DNA of 25,718 nucleotides. It comes from a virus. The position numbers and the translations under genes are program-made. This document shows, one piece after another, positions 1 to 7,401 of the stretch. The stretch lies in IMG/VR virus record IMGVR_UViG_3300050137_000053, positions 1-25,718 of that record; one strand, 5' to 3'. The notes below the pieces were generated by a model that was not told the DNA's origin, did no database searches, and was given only the letters and a program-made list of their open reading frames with translations. Position 1 is the stretch's first letter, and each line of letters opens with the position of its first letter.

Positions 1-90
1 GTGCTCCCAAAAAAGAAATCGACGGCATCAAGTTCCAAGCGCAGCTATTCTCCCTGGTGCTAAATTATGCTGATGGCCGATCAGAATAAC
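1..90 (+). repeat. Duplicate of 295-384 (terminase tail and start of next gene)
   Basis: These 90 bases repeat positions 295-384 with one difference seen by eye (g at 59, c at 353). The copy carries the last 20 codons of the terminase tail, ending at 63 with Trp-Cys-stop instead of Trp-Ser-stop, and then the first eight codons of the gene that starts at 361. It is joined without a gap to a copy of 834-929. The direct repeat is seen in the sequence. Whether it is biological or an assembly or amplification chimera cannot be told from one window. Confidence 0.95.
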
Positions 91-186
91 GACAAGCATG
101 GCGAAAGCACGTTCGCAGAACTGCTTGACGTTGTGATTAACGGTCGTGAAGCAAAACACTAGGAGAACAAACTTATGACCCTTCTA
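91..186 (+). repeat. Duplicate of 834-929
   Basis: These 96 bases repeat positions 834-929: the end of the gene at 708-905, its stop codon, the ribosome-binding site and the first four codons of the gene at 918. Together with 1-90 the block reads like the parental region with 385-833 deleted. The junction shares only the two bases cg between the parental sites. It fuses the first eight codons of the gene at 361 in frame to the last 23 codons of the gene at 708, giving a 31-codon ORF at 67-162. Confidence 0.95.
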
Positions 187-191
187 AACCA

Positions 192-228
192 GTTCGAGGT
201 ATTGCTCCTTGATTTCCTCTTCGGAGTG
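192..228 (-). repeat. Inverted 37-base copy of coat gene segment 6390-6426
   Basis: Read on the minus strand, these 37 bases are identical to positions 6390-6426 inside the coat protein gene. The match can be stretched to 189-228 with one mismatch. Because it is inverted it does not encode coat sequence on the plus strand. It lies between the duplicated start of the gene at 918 and the terminase tail, so it is one piece of the left-end chimera. Confidence 0.95.
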
Positions 229-357
229 GGCATGGGCGCTGATTCCAGTTCTCCCGACGATGGCGATGCCCTGGCACTGACCTTTGCTATGCCGGTGCTC
301 CCAAAAAAGAAATCGACGGCATCAAGTTCCAAGCGCAGCTATTCTCCCTGGTCCTAA
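229..357 (+). CDS. terL: Terminase large subunit, C-terminal tail only (partial)
   Basis: The last 42 codons of a large terminase gene, ending at TAA 355-357. The segment SPDDGDALALTF matches the conserved C-terminal end of TerL nuclease domains, where an Asp of the DALA/DALALTF motif belongs to the metal-binding nuclease site. It is followed by a basic Lys/Ser tail. The packaging ATPase domain and the rest of the nuclease would lie upstream but are replaced here by the chimeric block 1-228. An ATG at 175 happens to be in frame and would give a 60-residue product, but its first 18 codons come from the duplicated and inverted pieces and are not terminase. The position just before the portal region fits the P22 order. 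The start of true terminase sequence (near 229-241) is uncertain. Confidence 0.7.
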   Translation, partial: GMGADSSSPDDGDALALTFAMPVLPKKKSTASSSKRSYSPWS

Positions 358-360
358 ATT

Positions 361-711
361 ATGCTGATGGCCGATCAGAATAACGTGTTCGCGCAACGCA
401 CCGGGATGACGGCGCCGCAAGCTCCGATGGCGGGCGCTGGAGGCCCGGTTGCTTCCCCGATCATGGCTGGAGGATTTCGCCCGCAGATGCCAATGCAGCA
501 GTTTGGCGGCCCGACTCCAGGGATGCCTTCGGGAATGCCGATGGGGATGCCGCAAGGCCCGGCCGGAAATCCCATCACGGCCCAGCCCGGTGTTCCGCAG
601 ATGCCCGGTCAAATGCCGCCCCCGATGCCTCAACCGATGCCCGGCCAGATGCAGCAAATGGACCCGAACACACTGAATATGTTGCGGGCGCGCATGATGG
701 GAACGATGTGA
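361..711 (+). CDS. Pro/Met/Gly/Gln-rich low-complexity protein
   Basis: A 116-residue protein that begins four bases after the terminase stop. I do not recognise a family. After about 40 residues it becomes a low-complexity stretch of GMP/PMP/QMP steps, rich in Met, Pro, Gly and Gln, ending in a short helix-like segment (DPNTLNMLRARMMG). There are ATG codons at 361 and 367; neither has a clear Shine-Dalgarno site, so translation may be coupled to the terminase. The stop overlaps the next start as ATGTGA, so coupling probably continues downstream. Small variable proteins between terminase and portal are common in P22-like phages. A virion or packaging accessory role is only inferred from place. 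Confidence 0.75.
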   Translation: MLMADQNNVFAQRTGMTAPQAPMAGAGGPVASPIMAGGFRPQMPMQQFGGPTPGMPSGMPMGMPQGPAGNPITAQPGVPQMPGQMPPPMPQPMPGQMQQMDPNTLNMLRARMMGTM

Positions 712-905
712 AAGCGCGCGTAGTTATCGGTGGGCCGGAAATTGAGCGATTAAAGAAAGGCTTGCCGCTCGTGGTCAACATGAAACCCAACACAACTGAG
801 ATTGAAATTGTTTTAAGTCGACTGGTCAATCTCGACAAGCATGGCGAAAGCACGTTCGCAGAACTGCTTGACGTTGTGATTAACGGTCGTGAAGCAAAAC
901 ACTAG
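708..905 (+). CDS. Small hypothetical protein (GTG start)
   Basis: A 65-residue protein starting at GTG 708, which overlaps the TGA stop of the upstream gene. It has a short basic N-terminus, a hydrophobic beta-like stretch (LPLVVNMKP), and an amphipathic helix-like C-terminus (FAELLDVVINGREAKH). No known domain is recognised. The overlap with the upstream stop suggests translational coupling. The last 23 codons are also present in the duplicated block at 91-162. It may be a structural accessory protein, but nothing in the sequence shows this. Confidence 0.65.
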   Translation: MKARVVIGGPEIERLKKGLPLVVNMKPNTTEIEIVLSRLVNLDKHGESTFAELLDVVINGREAKH

Positions 906-917
906 GAGAACAAACTT

Positions 918-1331
918 ATGACCCTTCTACCCACTGGCCCCGGCAATCAAGTGAACACCCCCACCGGCGCTTTCACCGATCGCGCGGTGGCCTCGCTACT
1001 CGCTGGTCCTTACGTTCCGATTACCGCCTCGGGCGCGATCAATCCTCACCTTCCCGGAAAGTACGTGATTACCGATGCTGGAGTAGCCGCATTGACCTTG
1101 GGCGCGCCGACGGTTGGTGCGGATGACGGCGTGCTAATCGAGGTTCTTTCGCTCACGGCTTACGCCCACACCATCACTACGCCCGCCGCGGGCGACATTC
1201 GCGACGGCAACACGAGCGACCACGACACGGTGATGACCTTTAACGCGCATATCGGAGCGTTGTGCATTCTCGAAGCCTACCAAGGCGTGTGGTACGTGCG
1301 CGCCGAAATTGGCTGTTCGCTCTCAAGCTAA
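918..1331 (+). CDS. Putative virion decoration or fibre-like protein
   Basis: A 137-residue protein with a good ribosome-binding site (aggagaacaaactt before ATG 918). The body is beta-rich and Gly/Thr/Ala-rich. The segment GKYVITDAGVAALTLGAPT followed by GADDGVLIEVLSLT resembles domains in phage head-fibre and tail-fibre proteins that list physical data-like beta strands. No catalytic motif or signal peptide is visible. It is the last plus-strand gene before a 287-base gap that holds a minus-strand gene. A hairpin at 1384-1419 may end its transcript. The virion role is inferred from composition and location. Confidence 0.75.
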   Translation: MTLLPTGPGNQVNTPTGAFTDRAVASLLAGPYVPITASGAINPHLPGKYVITDAGVAALTLGAPTVGADDGVLIEVLSLTAYAHTITTPAAGDIRDGNTSDHDTVMTFNAHIGALCILEAYQGVWYVRAEIGCSLSS

Positions 1332-1383
1332 ATCATTTTCTCGGCGCTACACGTTCCTTCGGATAGGCGCAAGCGCCGGGATC

Positions 1384-1419
1384 GGGGCTGTAGTTCCTCC
1401 CTGTCACTACTACAGCTCC
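1384..1419. terminator. Hairpin between convergent genes, possible terminator
   Basis: An 11-base-pair stem with one G-T wobble pairs 1384-1394 with 1409-1419 around a 14-base loop. It lies between the plus-strand stop at 1331 and the minus-strand stop at 1410-1412, so it could end both transcripts. No T-run follows on either strand, which argues against a classical intrinsic terminator. Confidence 0.35.
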
Positions 1420-1610
1420 GGTAATTCTCCGTAGTTAAAAAGCTGGATGGCATCGAGGCGCACAATGCGCTTTTTCTTGACAGGATCGAAAGCAACGATG
1501 AGACGCAGGCGATATTCGCCGAGTTCGGTTTGGGCGTGCAGTTCTAAAGCGTGGCGCTCCTCTGCTGTGGGTTGTTCCCCGGCAAGTTGGATACCGATGG
1601 CCTTTGGCAT
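1410..1610 (-). CDS. Small minus-strand hypothetical protein
   Basis: A 66-residue protein on the minus strand in an otherwise empty gap. Composition is protein-like: a charged helical middle (TAEERHALELHAQTELGEYR), then alternating hydrophobic and basic residues (RLIVAFDPVKKKRIVRLDAI). No family is recognised. The ATG is at 1608-1610, only eight bases from the plus-strand start at 1619, so the two genes diverge and their leader regions overlap. A ribosome-binding site is not obvious. It belongs to the set of small minus-strand genes in this window, the usual arrangement of phage accessory (moron) genes. It could still be a chance ORF. Confidence 0.55.
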   Translation of the reverse strand: MPKAIGIQLAGEQPTAEERHALELHAQTELGEYRLRLIVAFDPVKKKRIVRLDAIQLFNYGELPEL

Positions 1611-1618
1611 GACTCATT

Positions 1619-1999
1619 ATGCCTAAATTCCTCGAAAATAAACTGCGCGCCGAGTACGGCGACAATTCCCACGCCATCTATGGCACCATGAACAAACTCG
1701 GCGCCATGCGGGGCAATAAGATCACGGCCAAAGGCCGCGAAATGGAAAAGAAACACGAGGCGAAAATGGCAAAAGCACCGTTTCACCGCACCGAGATTAC
1801 CCACCACGACGACGGCTCGCACACCGTTGAGCATATTCCCCACATGAAATCGGCCGGCAAGAGCGGCGCCTTCATGGAAAGCGGCCAAGCGACCACTTAT
1901 TCCGCTCCAGACGGCGAAGCGCTGATGGGCAAACTGCACGAGCATCTGAAGCTCGACGGCCCCGAGGAAGAGTTGGAAGAGCACGAAGTCAAAGCCTGA
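1619..1999 (+). CDS. Charged hypothetical protein upstream of portal
   Basis: A 126-residue, Lys/His/Glu-rich protein. The N-terminal half is basic and probably helical (KITAKGREMEKKHEAKMAKA); the middle has a His-rich beta-like stretch (FHRTEITHHDDGSHTVEHIPH); the end is strongly acidic (GPEEELEEHE). No catalytic motif is recognised. Its TGA stop overlaps the next ATG (TGATG at 1997-2001), so the two are probably translated together. Similar small soluble genes sit between terminase and portal in many podophages. Function unknown. Confidence 0.75.
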   Translation: MPKFLENKLRAEYGDNSHAIYGTMNKLGAMRGNKITAKGREMEKKHEAKMAKAPFHRTEITHHDDGSHTVEHIPHMKSAGKSGAFMESGQATTYSAPDGEALMGKLHEHLKLDGPEEELEEHEVKA

Positions 2000-2544
2000 T
2001 GCCCGCCGTCACCCTCAAAGATCGCCAGAAGATCAACCACGAATTGAAGACCCTCGGTTTCGGGGCCCTGGAAGATCGCAATTTGTACGCCCAGATTGCG
2101 ACCCTCTATCCAACCCATGAAGCGTTCCGCGGTCTGCTCATGTCCACTGCGCCCGCGGAGCGGCGAAAAGCCTATGAATGCTTGAAGCCCCACCTTTCGT
2201 TCACGCCGCGATCGCTCGAAGATTACGAAATGGAAGTGAAGCAGAGGGCGGAGCGGGAGCAGTGGGACGTTTGGGATGGTTCGGCCTTCCCGAAGCCGTT
2301 CAAGCCTGGGGAAATCAAGAGCGAAGAGCATCGATTGGCAGAGGCAGCAACTGAGGCAATCAAACTCTCTGAAGCCAAGGGATTTCTGACGCTTGAATGT
2401 GTTCGATGTACCCGCGAACAAGGTTATTCCGGTAAAACTCGCAAAGCAGCATTCAAAGATGCGCACCGCGACGGCTGGCGGGCGAGTGAACATCCGCCGG
2501 AAATGCTCTGTCCGGCCTGCGCTCCAAAAACCATCGTGCAATGA
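1999..2544 (+). CDS. Hypothetical protein with C-terminal zinc-ribbon motif
   Basis: A 181-residue protein translationally linked to both neighbours: it starts on the TGATG overlap at 1999 and ends on the ATGA overlap with the portal start at 2541. The first 100 residues are helical and charged. The last 50 carry CVRC near residue 133 and CPAC near residue 173, the spacing of a four-Cys zinc ribbon. Such zinc knuckles often bind nucleic acid or stabilise small domains. No family name is assigned. The tight link to the portal suggests a packaging or connector accessory role, which is inference. Confidence 0.8.
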   Translation: MPAVTLKDRQKINHELKTLGFGALEDRNLYAQIATLYPTHEAFRGLLMSTAPAERRKAYECLKPHLSFTPRSLEDYEMEVKQRAEREQWDVWDGSAFPKPFKPGEIKSEEHRLAEAATEAIKLSEAKGFLTLECVRCTREQGYSGKTRKAAFKDAHRDGWRASEHPPEMLCPACAPKTIVQ

Positions 2545-4718
2545 AACCCCCCGAACCCAAAGAGATCAGGGAAGCCTACGCCGATTACCGTTCGGAGTGG
2601 CAGGACATTCGCGAGCAGGGCCGCCTCGATATGCAGTCCATCAGCATCGAAGGCCCGTGGACGGCGGAAGACCGCGCCCAAAGGAAAGACGCTGGCCGCC
2701 CCTGCGTGCACCTCGACCAGATCAATCAATTTCTCAATCAGACCATCGGCAACGTTCGCAAAAGCAAGCGCTCGGTGAAAGCCATGCCCAAGGGCGATGG
2801 CGCCAACGACAAAGACGCCAAGAATCGTTCAAACCTCATCATGGGGATCGAGGAACGCTCGCAGGCCCAGCCCGTTTACTTGAACGCTTTTGAAAGCATG
2901 ATTGAGCGCAGCTATGGCTTCGCGGTGATTCGCACCGAGTACAAGGATGACGACAGTTTCGACCAGGAGATTCTCGTCAAGCCGGTGATGAACCCGGATT
3001 GCGTACTCCTCAATCCCACCTACAAACAGCCCGACGCTTCCGACGTTCCCGACGGCTTCCTTTTGGAACTCGTTCCGAAAAAGGAATTTAAGCGCCTTTA
3101 CCCCAAGGCGAAGATCACCGACTTTACGAGCGATGCCGATCCCCATCTCTCCGACTGGATCAAAGACAAATTCGTGCAGCGTGCCGAGTATTGGATGGTG
3201 CAGCACGAGACTGACACTCTGTTGCTCGTCGAAACCAACAAAGGCCCGGTTATCTTTCGCGAAGACGAGTGGAAGGCCGCGCAGGAAGCCGGAATCAAGG
3301 GGACAGTCAAGCGTGACCGCAAAATCCAGATCCCCAAAGTTGTGCAGTACCTGACCAACGGTTTCGAGATTCTCGACGATGTTCCATGGGCCGGAACGCG
3401 CATCCCGATCATCCCTTGTTTCGGGCCGGAGCGTTGGACCACCGAAGGCGGCAACAGCAAGCGCGAACTGCTCTCCATGGTCCGTTTCGCTCGCGATCCG
3501 CAGATGCTTTATGACTTCCTCGCCACCCAGGAGTGCGAAGAGGCGGGCATGGTGCCCAAGGTGCCGTTTATCGGTTACAAGGGCCAATTTGAGTCGGATG
3601 CCGAAGTTTGGGAAGAGATCAATAAAGTTCCTCATTCGAGGGTGCAGGTTGATGCGATGATCGAGGGCGTAACCGGGCAAGTTCTCCCGATCCCCACGCG
3701 CCCGCAATACGAACCTAACTTTCAGCAGTACGAGCTGGCGAAAGACTCTGCCGGCCGTTCTCTGCAAGCCGCGATGGGCATCACTCCCCTCCCCGACGCT
3801 GCCCAACGTAGGAATCAGAAATCCGGTGTGGCCCTCGACAAAATCGACGACATGGAATCGCTCGGCGCTTTCCACTTCGTGGACCGCTATGAGAACTGCT
3901 TTTTACACAACATGGGCTGGCAGATCAATGAATTGATCGAACCGATCCTCGACACTCAGCGCGAAATGCCCGTGACCCAACCCGATGGCTCGCGCAGCCT
4001 GGTGCATGTCATCGGGAACACCTCGCACCCGATTGACGACCAAGGTGCTTATAACGTGCAGGATGTTCCCGAGGACCACATTCACACCGGCAAGGGCGAT
4101 TTCGATGTAACCATTTCGACCGGGCCGAGCTATCAGTCGGAACGCGAAGAGCAAGCGGCATTCGTGGATCAACTGATTGAGAACATGCCGAATATGCCGC
4201 AGGCCGGAACCCCGGCGGCGAAGGTGCTCGCGCTCGCCATTCGCATGCGGCCCGACCTCGGACCCATCGGCCAGCAGATCGCCGAAGTCTTCGACCCGCC
4301 TGACCCATCGAATCTTCCGCCCGAGGCGAAAGCCGTCGTCTCTCAGTTGCAAGCGCAGTTGCAGCAAGTGCAGCAAGAAGCCGCCGGTCTACACGCTGAG
4401 CACGCCGGGAAAGTGCTCGAACAGCAGACGAAATTGTTACTCCAGCAGATGAAGGAAGATGGTGACAACCAGCGCGCGCAGTTGGCGAACGACATCAAAG
4501 TTCTGATCGCGGAAATTACCGCCAAGAATCAGAACGCCGCGCAAGAGATGGAGATGTACAAAGCCTTCTGGCTGGAAAACCACGGCGCTGCCCACGAAGC
4601 CGGGATGCAAGCCGCCGAACACGAGCACGCGCAAGGGTTAGCGGATCAGCAGGCTACTTTGCAGGCGCAGACGCAGGATCAGGATAATCAGGAGCAGTCG
4701 CAACATCCAGGATCGTGA
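2541..4718 (+). CDS. P22-like portal protein
   Basis: A 725-residue protein, the same length as P22 gp1 as I recall it. Portal proteins form the dodecameric ring at the capsid vertex through which terminase packages DNA and to which tail factors bind. The N-terminus (DYRSEWQDIREQGRLDMQ, then a GPW turn and a conserved RPCVHLDQINQF-like segment) and the following VRKSKRSVKAMP stretch match the P22-type portal family. From about residue 590 the protein becomes a long Gln/Ala/Glu-rich coiled coil, equivalent to the helical barrel at the P22 portal C-terminus. The start overlaps the upstream stop (ATGA). The C-terminal 21 codons overlap the convergent minus-strand gene at 4654-4923. Confidence 0.92.
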   Translation: MKPPEPKEIREAYADYRSEWQDIREQGRLDMQSISIEGPWTAEDRAQRKDAGRPCVHLDQINQFLNQTIGNVRKSKRSVKAMPKGDGANDKDAKNRSNLIMGIEERSQAQPVYLNAFESMIERSYGFAVIRTEYKDDDSFDQEILVKPVMNPDCVLLNPTYKQPDASDVPDGFLLELVPKKEFKRLYPKAKITDFTSDADPHLSDWIKDKFVQRAEYWMVQHETDTLLLVETNKGPVIFREDEWKAAQEAGIKGTVKRDRKIQIPKVVQYLTNGFEILDDVPWAGTRIPIIPCFGPERWTTEGGNSKRELLSMVRFARDPQMLYDFLATQECEEAGMVPKVPFIGYKGQFESDAEVWEEINKVPHSRVQVDAMIEGVTGQVLPIPTRPQYEPNFQQYELAKDSAGRSLQAAMGITPLPDAAQRRNQKSGVALDKIDDMESLGAFHFVDRYENCFLHNMGWQINELIEPILDTQREMPVTQPDGSRSLVHVIGNTSHPIDDQGAYNVQDVPEDHIHTGKGDFDVTISTGPSYQSEREEQAAFVDQLIENMPNMPQAGTPAAKVLALAIRMRPDLGPIGQQIAEVFDPPDPSNLPPEAKAVVSQLQAQLQQVQQEAAGLHAEHAGKVLEQQTKLLLQQMKEDGDNQRAQLANDIKVLIAEITAKNQNAAQEMEMYKAFWLENHGAAHEAGMQAAEHEHAQGLADQQATLQAQTQDQDNQEQSQHPGS

Positions 4719-4923
4719 AACCGTCGCGGATTAAGTACTGTTTCGGGAACTTAACTTTGATCGTCTCGCCGATTGCGAACTTGCGCGAGAACTCAACAAA
4801 CCGCGTCTCGTACTTTCGACACGATAGGCACTCACGGTATTCGTCGCCATAGGCAAAAGCGCCCGTCTGCTTGTTCCAGCCGTTCCAGATGTGGCCTAGG
4901 AAAAAACATACAAGTCGTGTCAT
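4654..4923 (-). CDS. Zinc-motif protein fused to a coat-like segment
   Basis: An 89-residue minus-strand ORF between portal and scaffold. Residues 6-35 have the C-x4-H plus CxxC pattern (Cys6, His11, Cys32, Cys35) of small phage zinc-binding proteins. Residues 49-68 then match residues 41-60 of the coat protein encoded at 6099-7343 at 15 of 20 positions, counted by hand (shared core TI.VKFP.Q.LIRDG). The DNA is clearly diverged between the two, so this is not a recent duplication or a simple assembly error. The last 20 residues are Pro/Ala/Asp-rich and antisense to the portal end. A run of G (ttgggggc) before the ATG is a poor ribosome-binding site. It may be an accessory gene that captured a coat fragment from a related phage, or a recombination scar. 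The zinc part looks genuine; whether the fusion is expressed is open. Confidence 0.6.
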   Translation of the reverse strand: MTRLVCFFLGHIWNGWNKQTGAFAYGDEYRECLSCRKYETRFVEFSRKFAIGETIKVKFPKQYLIRDGFTILDVATAPDYPDPASAPAK

Positions 4924-4979
4924 GCCCCCAAGTTTAGCTCTTCTCGCCCCCGCAGCGTAAAGCGGAAAAAAGGAAAATC

Positions 4980-6098
4980 ATGAGCACACCCGCCGTCACC
5001 CCGGAAGCCCCGGCAGTTTCCACCGCGTCGCCCGAACGTGCAACCGTTCGGCAGAGCGAGCACGCCACCATCCCCTCGACCGACAAGCATTATCGTTTGA
5101 CCGGAGAGATGCCGGCAGCGAAGCCCGCTGAAGCAGAGCCGAAGACTGAGACCACTCAAGTTCCGCCAGTGAAAGAGGGAGAATCGGCGACTCCCGGTGC
5201 ATCCGAAATCGCCGCGGGCTCGGAACCCGCGAAACCTCCGCAGAAGACAGCAGCCACCGGCGAAAACCGCTGGGCGAAGATCACTCGCGAAAATCGCGAA
5301 CTGCGCGAACGTCTGGAACGCCTCGAAAAACCTCCTCAGCGTGAAACTCAGCAGGAATCGCAACCTGCGATCGAGGCGAAACCGAAAGCCAATCTCAAGC
5401 CCAAGATCGACGACGTAGACCCGAAAACCAACCAGCCGAAGTTTAAATCCTTTGCCGAATATGAAGAGGCAAAAGATCAGTGGCTAGTGGAAGAGGGCGA
5501 ACGCCGGGCAGTGGAGAAGTTTTCCCAGACCACGCAAGCGAGCGAGCAGGATCGACAAAAGCAGGCGATACAGCAGGGTCTGACCGAGCACGTCACAAAA
5601 CAGCGTGAAGTTCACCCGGACTACGACGCCACCATGGAAGCCGCGTTGGGAACGAAAGAAGCCGACGGCCGTTCTGCGATTTTCTATCAGGACGGCTCGC
5701 ACTTTGATCGTTTCTTTCTCGCGCACCCGGATCGCGGTGTCTCGTTGCTGTACCACCTCGCCAAAAACATTGACGATCCCGCCATTCGAGAGATTTTTGC
5801 GCGCAACCCGCAAGGCACCGATTACAAGCTCGGCCAGATCGAGCAGATTTCGCGCCTCGCCGTGGTTGCGCATAGCGTGGACGCCGCCACAGCGAAACCC
5901 GTGACGAACGTGAACGCTCCGACCGAAATCACTTCTGTGAAACCCGTGACCCAGGCCCCTCGGCCTCCCCACCAAACTTCCGGCAAGGGAGCGGTGGGAA
6001 AAGATCCCGTCGCCGAGGCCCTCGAAACCGGCGACTCCGAGAGCTATATACGCGAAGAAAACCGCCGTGCTCTCGAACGTCGCAAAAAAGGAAAATAA
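4980..6098 (+). CDS. Putative scaffolding protein
   Basis: A 372-residue, highly charged protein directly upstream of the coat gene, the standard place of a scaffold. Scaffolds direct coat assembly into a procapsid and leave before or during packaging. The first 95 residues are Pro/Ala/Thr/Glu-rich and probably disordered. Residues 95-125 form a helix (RWAKITRENRELRERLERLEK). Residues 141-180 carry the segment IDDVDPKT...AEYEEAKDQWL typical of scaffold-like phage proteins. The C-terminal residues 340-372 are basic and helical (IREENRRALERRKKGK), like the coat-binding end of P22 gp8. Usual P22 scaffold length is about 300. There is a good ribosome-binding site (aaggaaaa) and the coat ATG follows the stop immediately. 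A diverged copy of residues 141-176 occurs in the minus-strand gene 17406-17567. Confidence 0.82.
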   Translation: MSTPAVTPEAPAVSTASPERATVRQSEHATIPSTDKHYRLTGEMPAAKPAEAEPKTETTQVPPVKEGESATPGASEIAAGSEPAKPPQKTAATGENRWAKITRENRELRERLERLEKPPQRETQQESQPAIEAKPKANLKPKIDDVDPKTNQPKFKSFAEYEEAKDQWLVEEGERRAVEKFSQTTQASEQDRQKQAIQQGLTEHVTKQREVHPDYDATMEAALGTKEADGRSAIFYQDGSHFDRFFLAHPDRGVSLLYHLAKNIDDPAIREIFARNPQGTDYKLGQIEQISRLAVVAHSVDAATAKPVTNVNAPTEITSVKPVTQAPRPPHQTSGKGAVGKDPVAEALETGDSESYIREENRRALERRKKGK

Positions 6099-7343
6099 AT
6101 GGCCAACCAGTTTCTCAACACTTCCTGGATCTCGATGGAAGTGCTCCGCAACCTCAAGAACGCCTTGAAGGTGGCGGAGTATTTCAACACCGACTGGGAG
6201 AAGGACTACAACAAGACCTTCGCCGTCGGCACCACCATCCAGGTCAAATTCCCGCAACAGTTTCTGATCCGCGACGGCCTCGGCTACAACCCGCAAGGCA
6301 TCGACCGGATTTCAACCACCATCTCGCTCGACCAACCTTTCGGCATTGATTTTCAGTGGGACGATTACGAGGCGGCAGTCAAGGCCGAACACTCCGAAGA
6401 GGAAATCAAGGAGCAATACCTCGAACCGGCAGGGGTGCAGATCGCGCAGGAAATGGATTCGCGCGCTGCCTTCTTCGCCAAAAACAACACCTCGCAGATC
6501 GTCGGCATTTTGGGATCGGACCCGACCTCGGTCAAGTTCCTTGACGATGCCCGCGCCCGGCTTTTGCAAAAGGCCGCGCCTCCGGGAAAACGCTGCGCCT
6601 TGGTCTCGTCTTCAATGCAGACCAACTCCATCAACACGCCCGTGACTTCACTCTTCCAACCGAGCGATGAAATCACCATGGCGTTCAAGGAAGGCGCGTT
6701 GGGGCGGCTGAAAAGCTTCGACGTTTTCGAGGAGCAGTCGCTGTACTCGCAAACCGCCGGAACTTGGGCGGGAGCAGTTACCGTTCACGGCGCCGGCCAG
6801 AGCGGAACCTCGCTTGCGATTAGCTGCACCGCCAGCGACACCTTCAACCAGGGCGATAAGTTCTCCATTTTGAACGTCAACATGGTAAACCCGCGCACCC
6901 GGAGAAGTCCCGGACCGCTGACCCCGCAGACTTTCACCGTAACTCAGTCCTTGGTTGGCTTGGGTGCTGGCAACGCGGCCGATGTGCTGCAAATCCTGCC
7001 CGCGATCTACGGGCCGGGCTCGCAGTACCAGAACGTCGATAATTTGCCCGCGGACACGGCGGCGATGACGCTCTTCCCCGGAACTCCATCCCCGAACGGC
7101 GTGACCGGCACCATCGGCCTCGCTCTCACCAAGCAGGCTTTCGCCATTGTCGGAATGCGTTTCTATCTGCCGAAGGCGGTCGAAGCGCGTTCGCAGGCGG
7201 AAGACAAGCAGACCGGCATTCCGGTTCGCTTCGTCAAAGCCTGGGACCCGGTTCGGTCCATGCAAATCCACCGTTTTGACACTTGCTGCGGTTTCGGCAA
7301 TCTGTACCAGGACAACGGTGCAGTAGCGATTCTGGGAGCCTAG
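6099..7343 (+). CDS. P22-type major coat protein
   Basis: A 414-residue protein, close to the roughly 430 of P22 gp5, and the major capsid subunit of the HK97 fold. Supporting features are a helical N-terminus (EVLRNLKNALKVAEYFN), the strand segment FAVGTTIQVKFPQQFLIRDG at 41-60, a long acidic helix (DYEAAVKAEHSEEEIKEQYL), and a central region around residues 215-290 with Gly-rich strands and the NQGDKFSI / VNPRTRRS pattern of the P22 insertion domain. The end (IHRFDTCCGFGNLYQDNGAVAILG) also fits this family, which often closes with a DILYG- or GV-type strand. The start follows the scaffold stop with a good ribosome-binding site. Part of the gene (6390-6426) is repeated in inverted form at 192-228. 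Confidence 0.92.
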   Translation: MANQFLNTSWISMEVLRNLKNALKVAEYFNTDWEKDYNKTFAVGTTIQVKFPQQFLIRDGLGYNPQGIDRISTTISLDQPFGIDFQWDDYEAAVKAEHSEEEIKEQYLEPAGVQIAQEMDSRAAFFAKNNTSQIVGILGSDPTSVKFLDDARARLLQKAAPPGKRCALVSSSMQTNSINTPVTSLFQPSDEITMAFKEGALGRLKSFDVFEEQSLYSQTAGTWAGAVTVHGAGQSGTSLAISCTASDTFNQGDKFSILNVNMVNPRTRRSPGPLTPQTFTVTQSLVGLGAGNAADVLQILPAIYGPGSQYQNVDNLPADTAAMTLFPGTPSPNGVTGTIGLALTKQAFAIVGMRFYLPKAVEARSQAEDKQTGIPVRFVKAWDPVRSMQIHRFDTCCGFGNLYQDNGAVAILGA

Positions 7344-7344
7344 G

Positions 7345-7353
7345 AAAAGGAGA
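7345..7353 (+). promoter_or_regulatory. Shine-Dalgarno-like site with no start codon
   Basis: A strong AAAAGGAGA sequence two bases after the coat stop, but no start codon follows within the usual 5-12 bases; the next gene begins about 50 bases later with a weaker site of its own. It may be the leftover ribosome-binding site of a lost gene. Confidence 0.35.
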
Positions 7354-7401
7354 TTTCAAAAGTCAGATAGTTTCTGTTTATCCGACATTTGAGACAAAAA
7401 C

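Noticed and set aside
175-228. N-terminal part of a 60-residue ORF ending at 357
   Set aside because: These codons come from the duplicated start of another gene and an inverted coat piece, so they are not a true start of terminase.
2829-3875. Long minus-strand ORF of 348 codons
   Set aside because: It is antisense to the well-supported portal gene, follows its codon pattern, and has no domain or start signal.
5484-6296. Minus-strand ORF of 270 codons across scaffold and coat
   Set aside because: It spans the junction of two clear plus-strand genes and is a codon-bias shadow.
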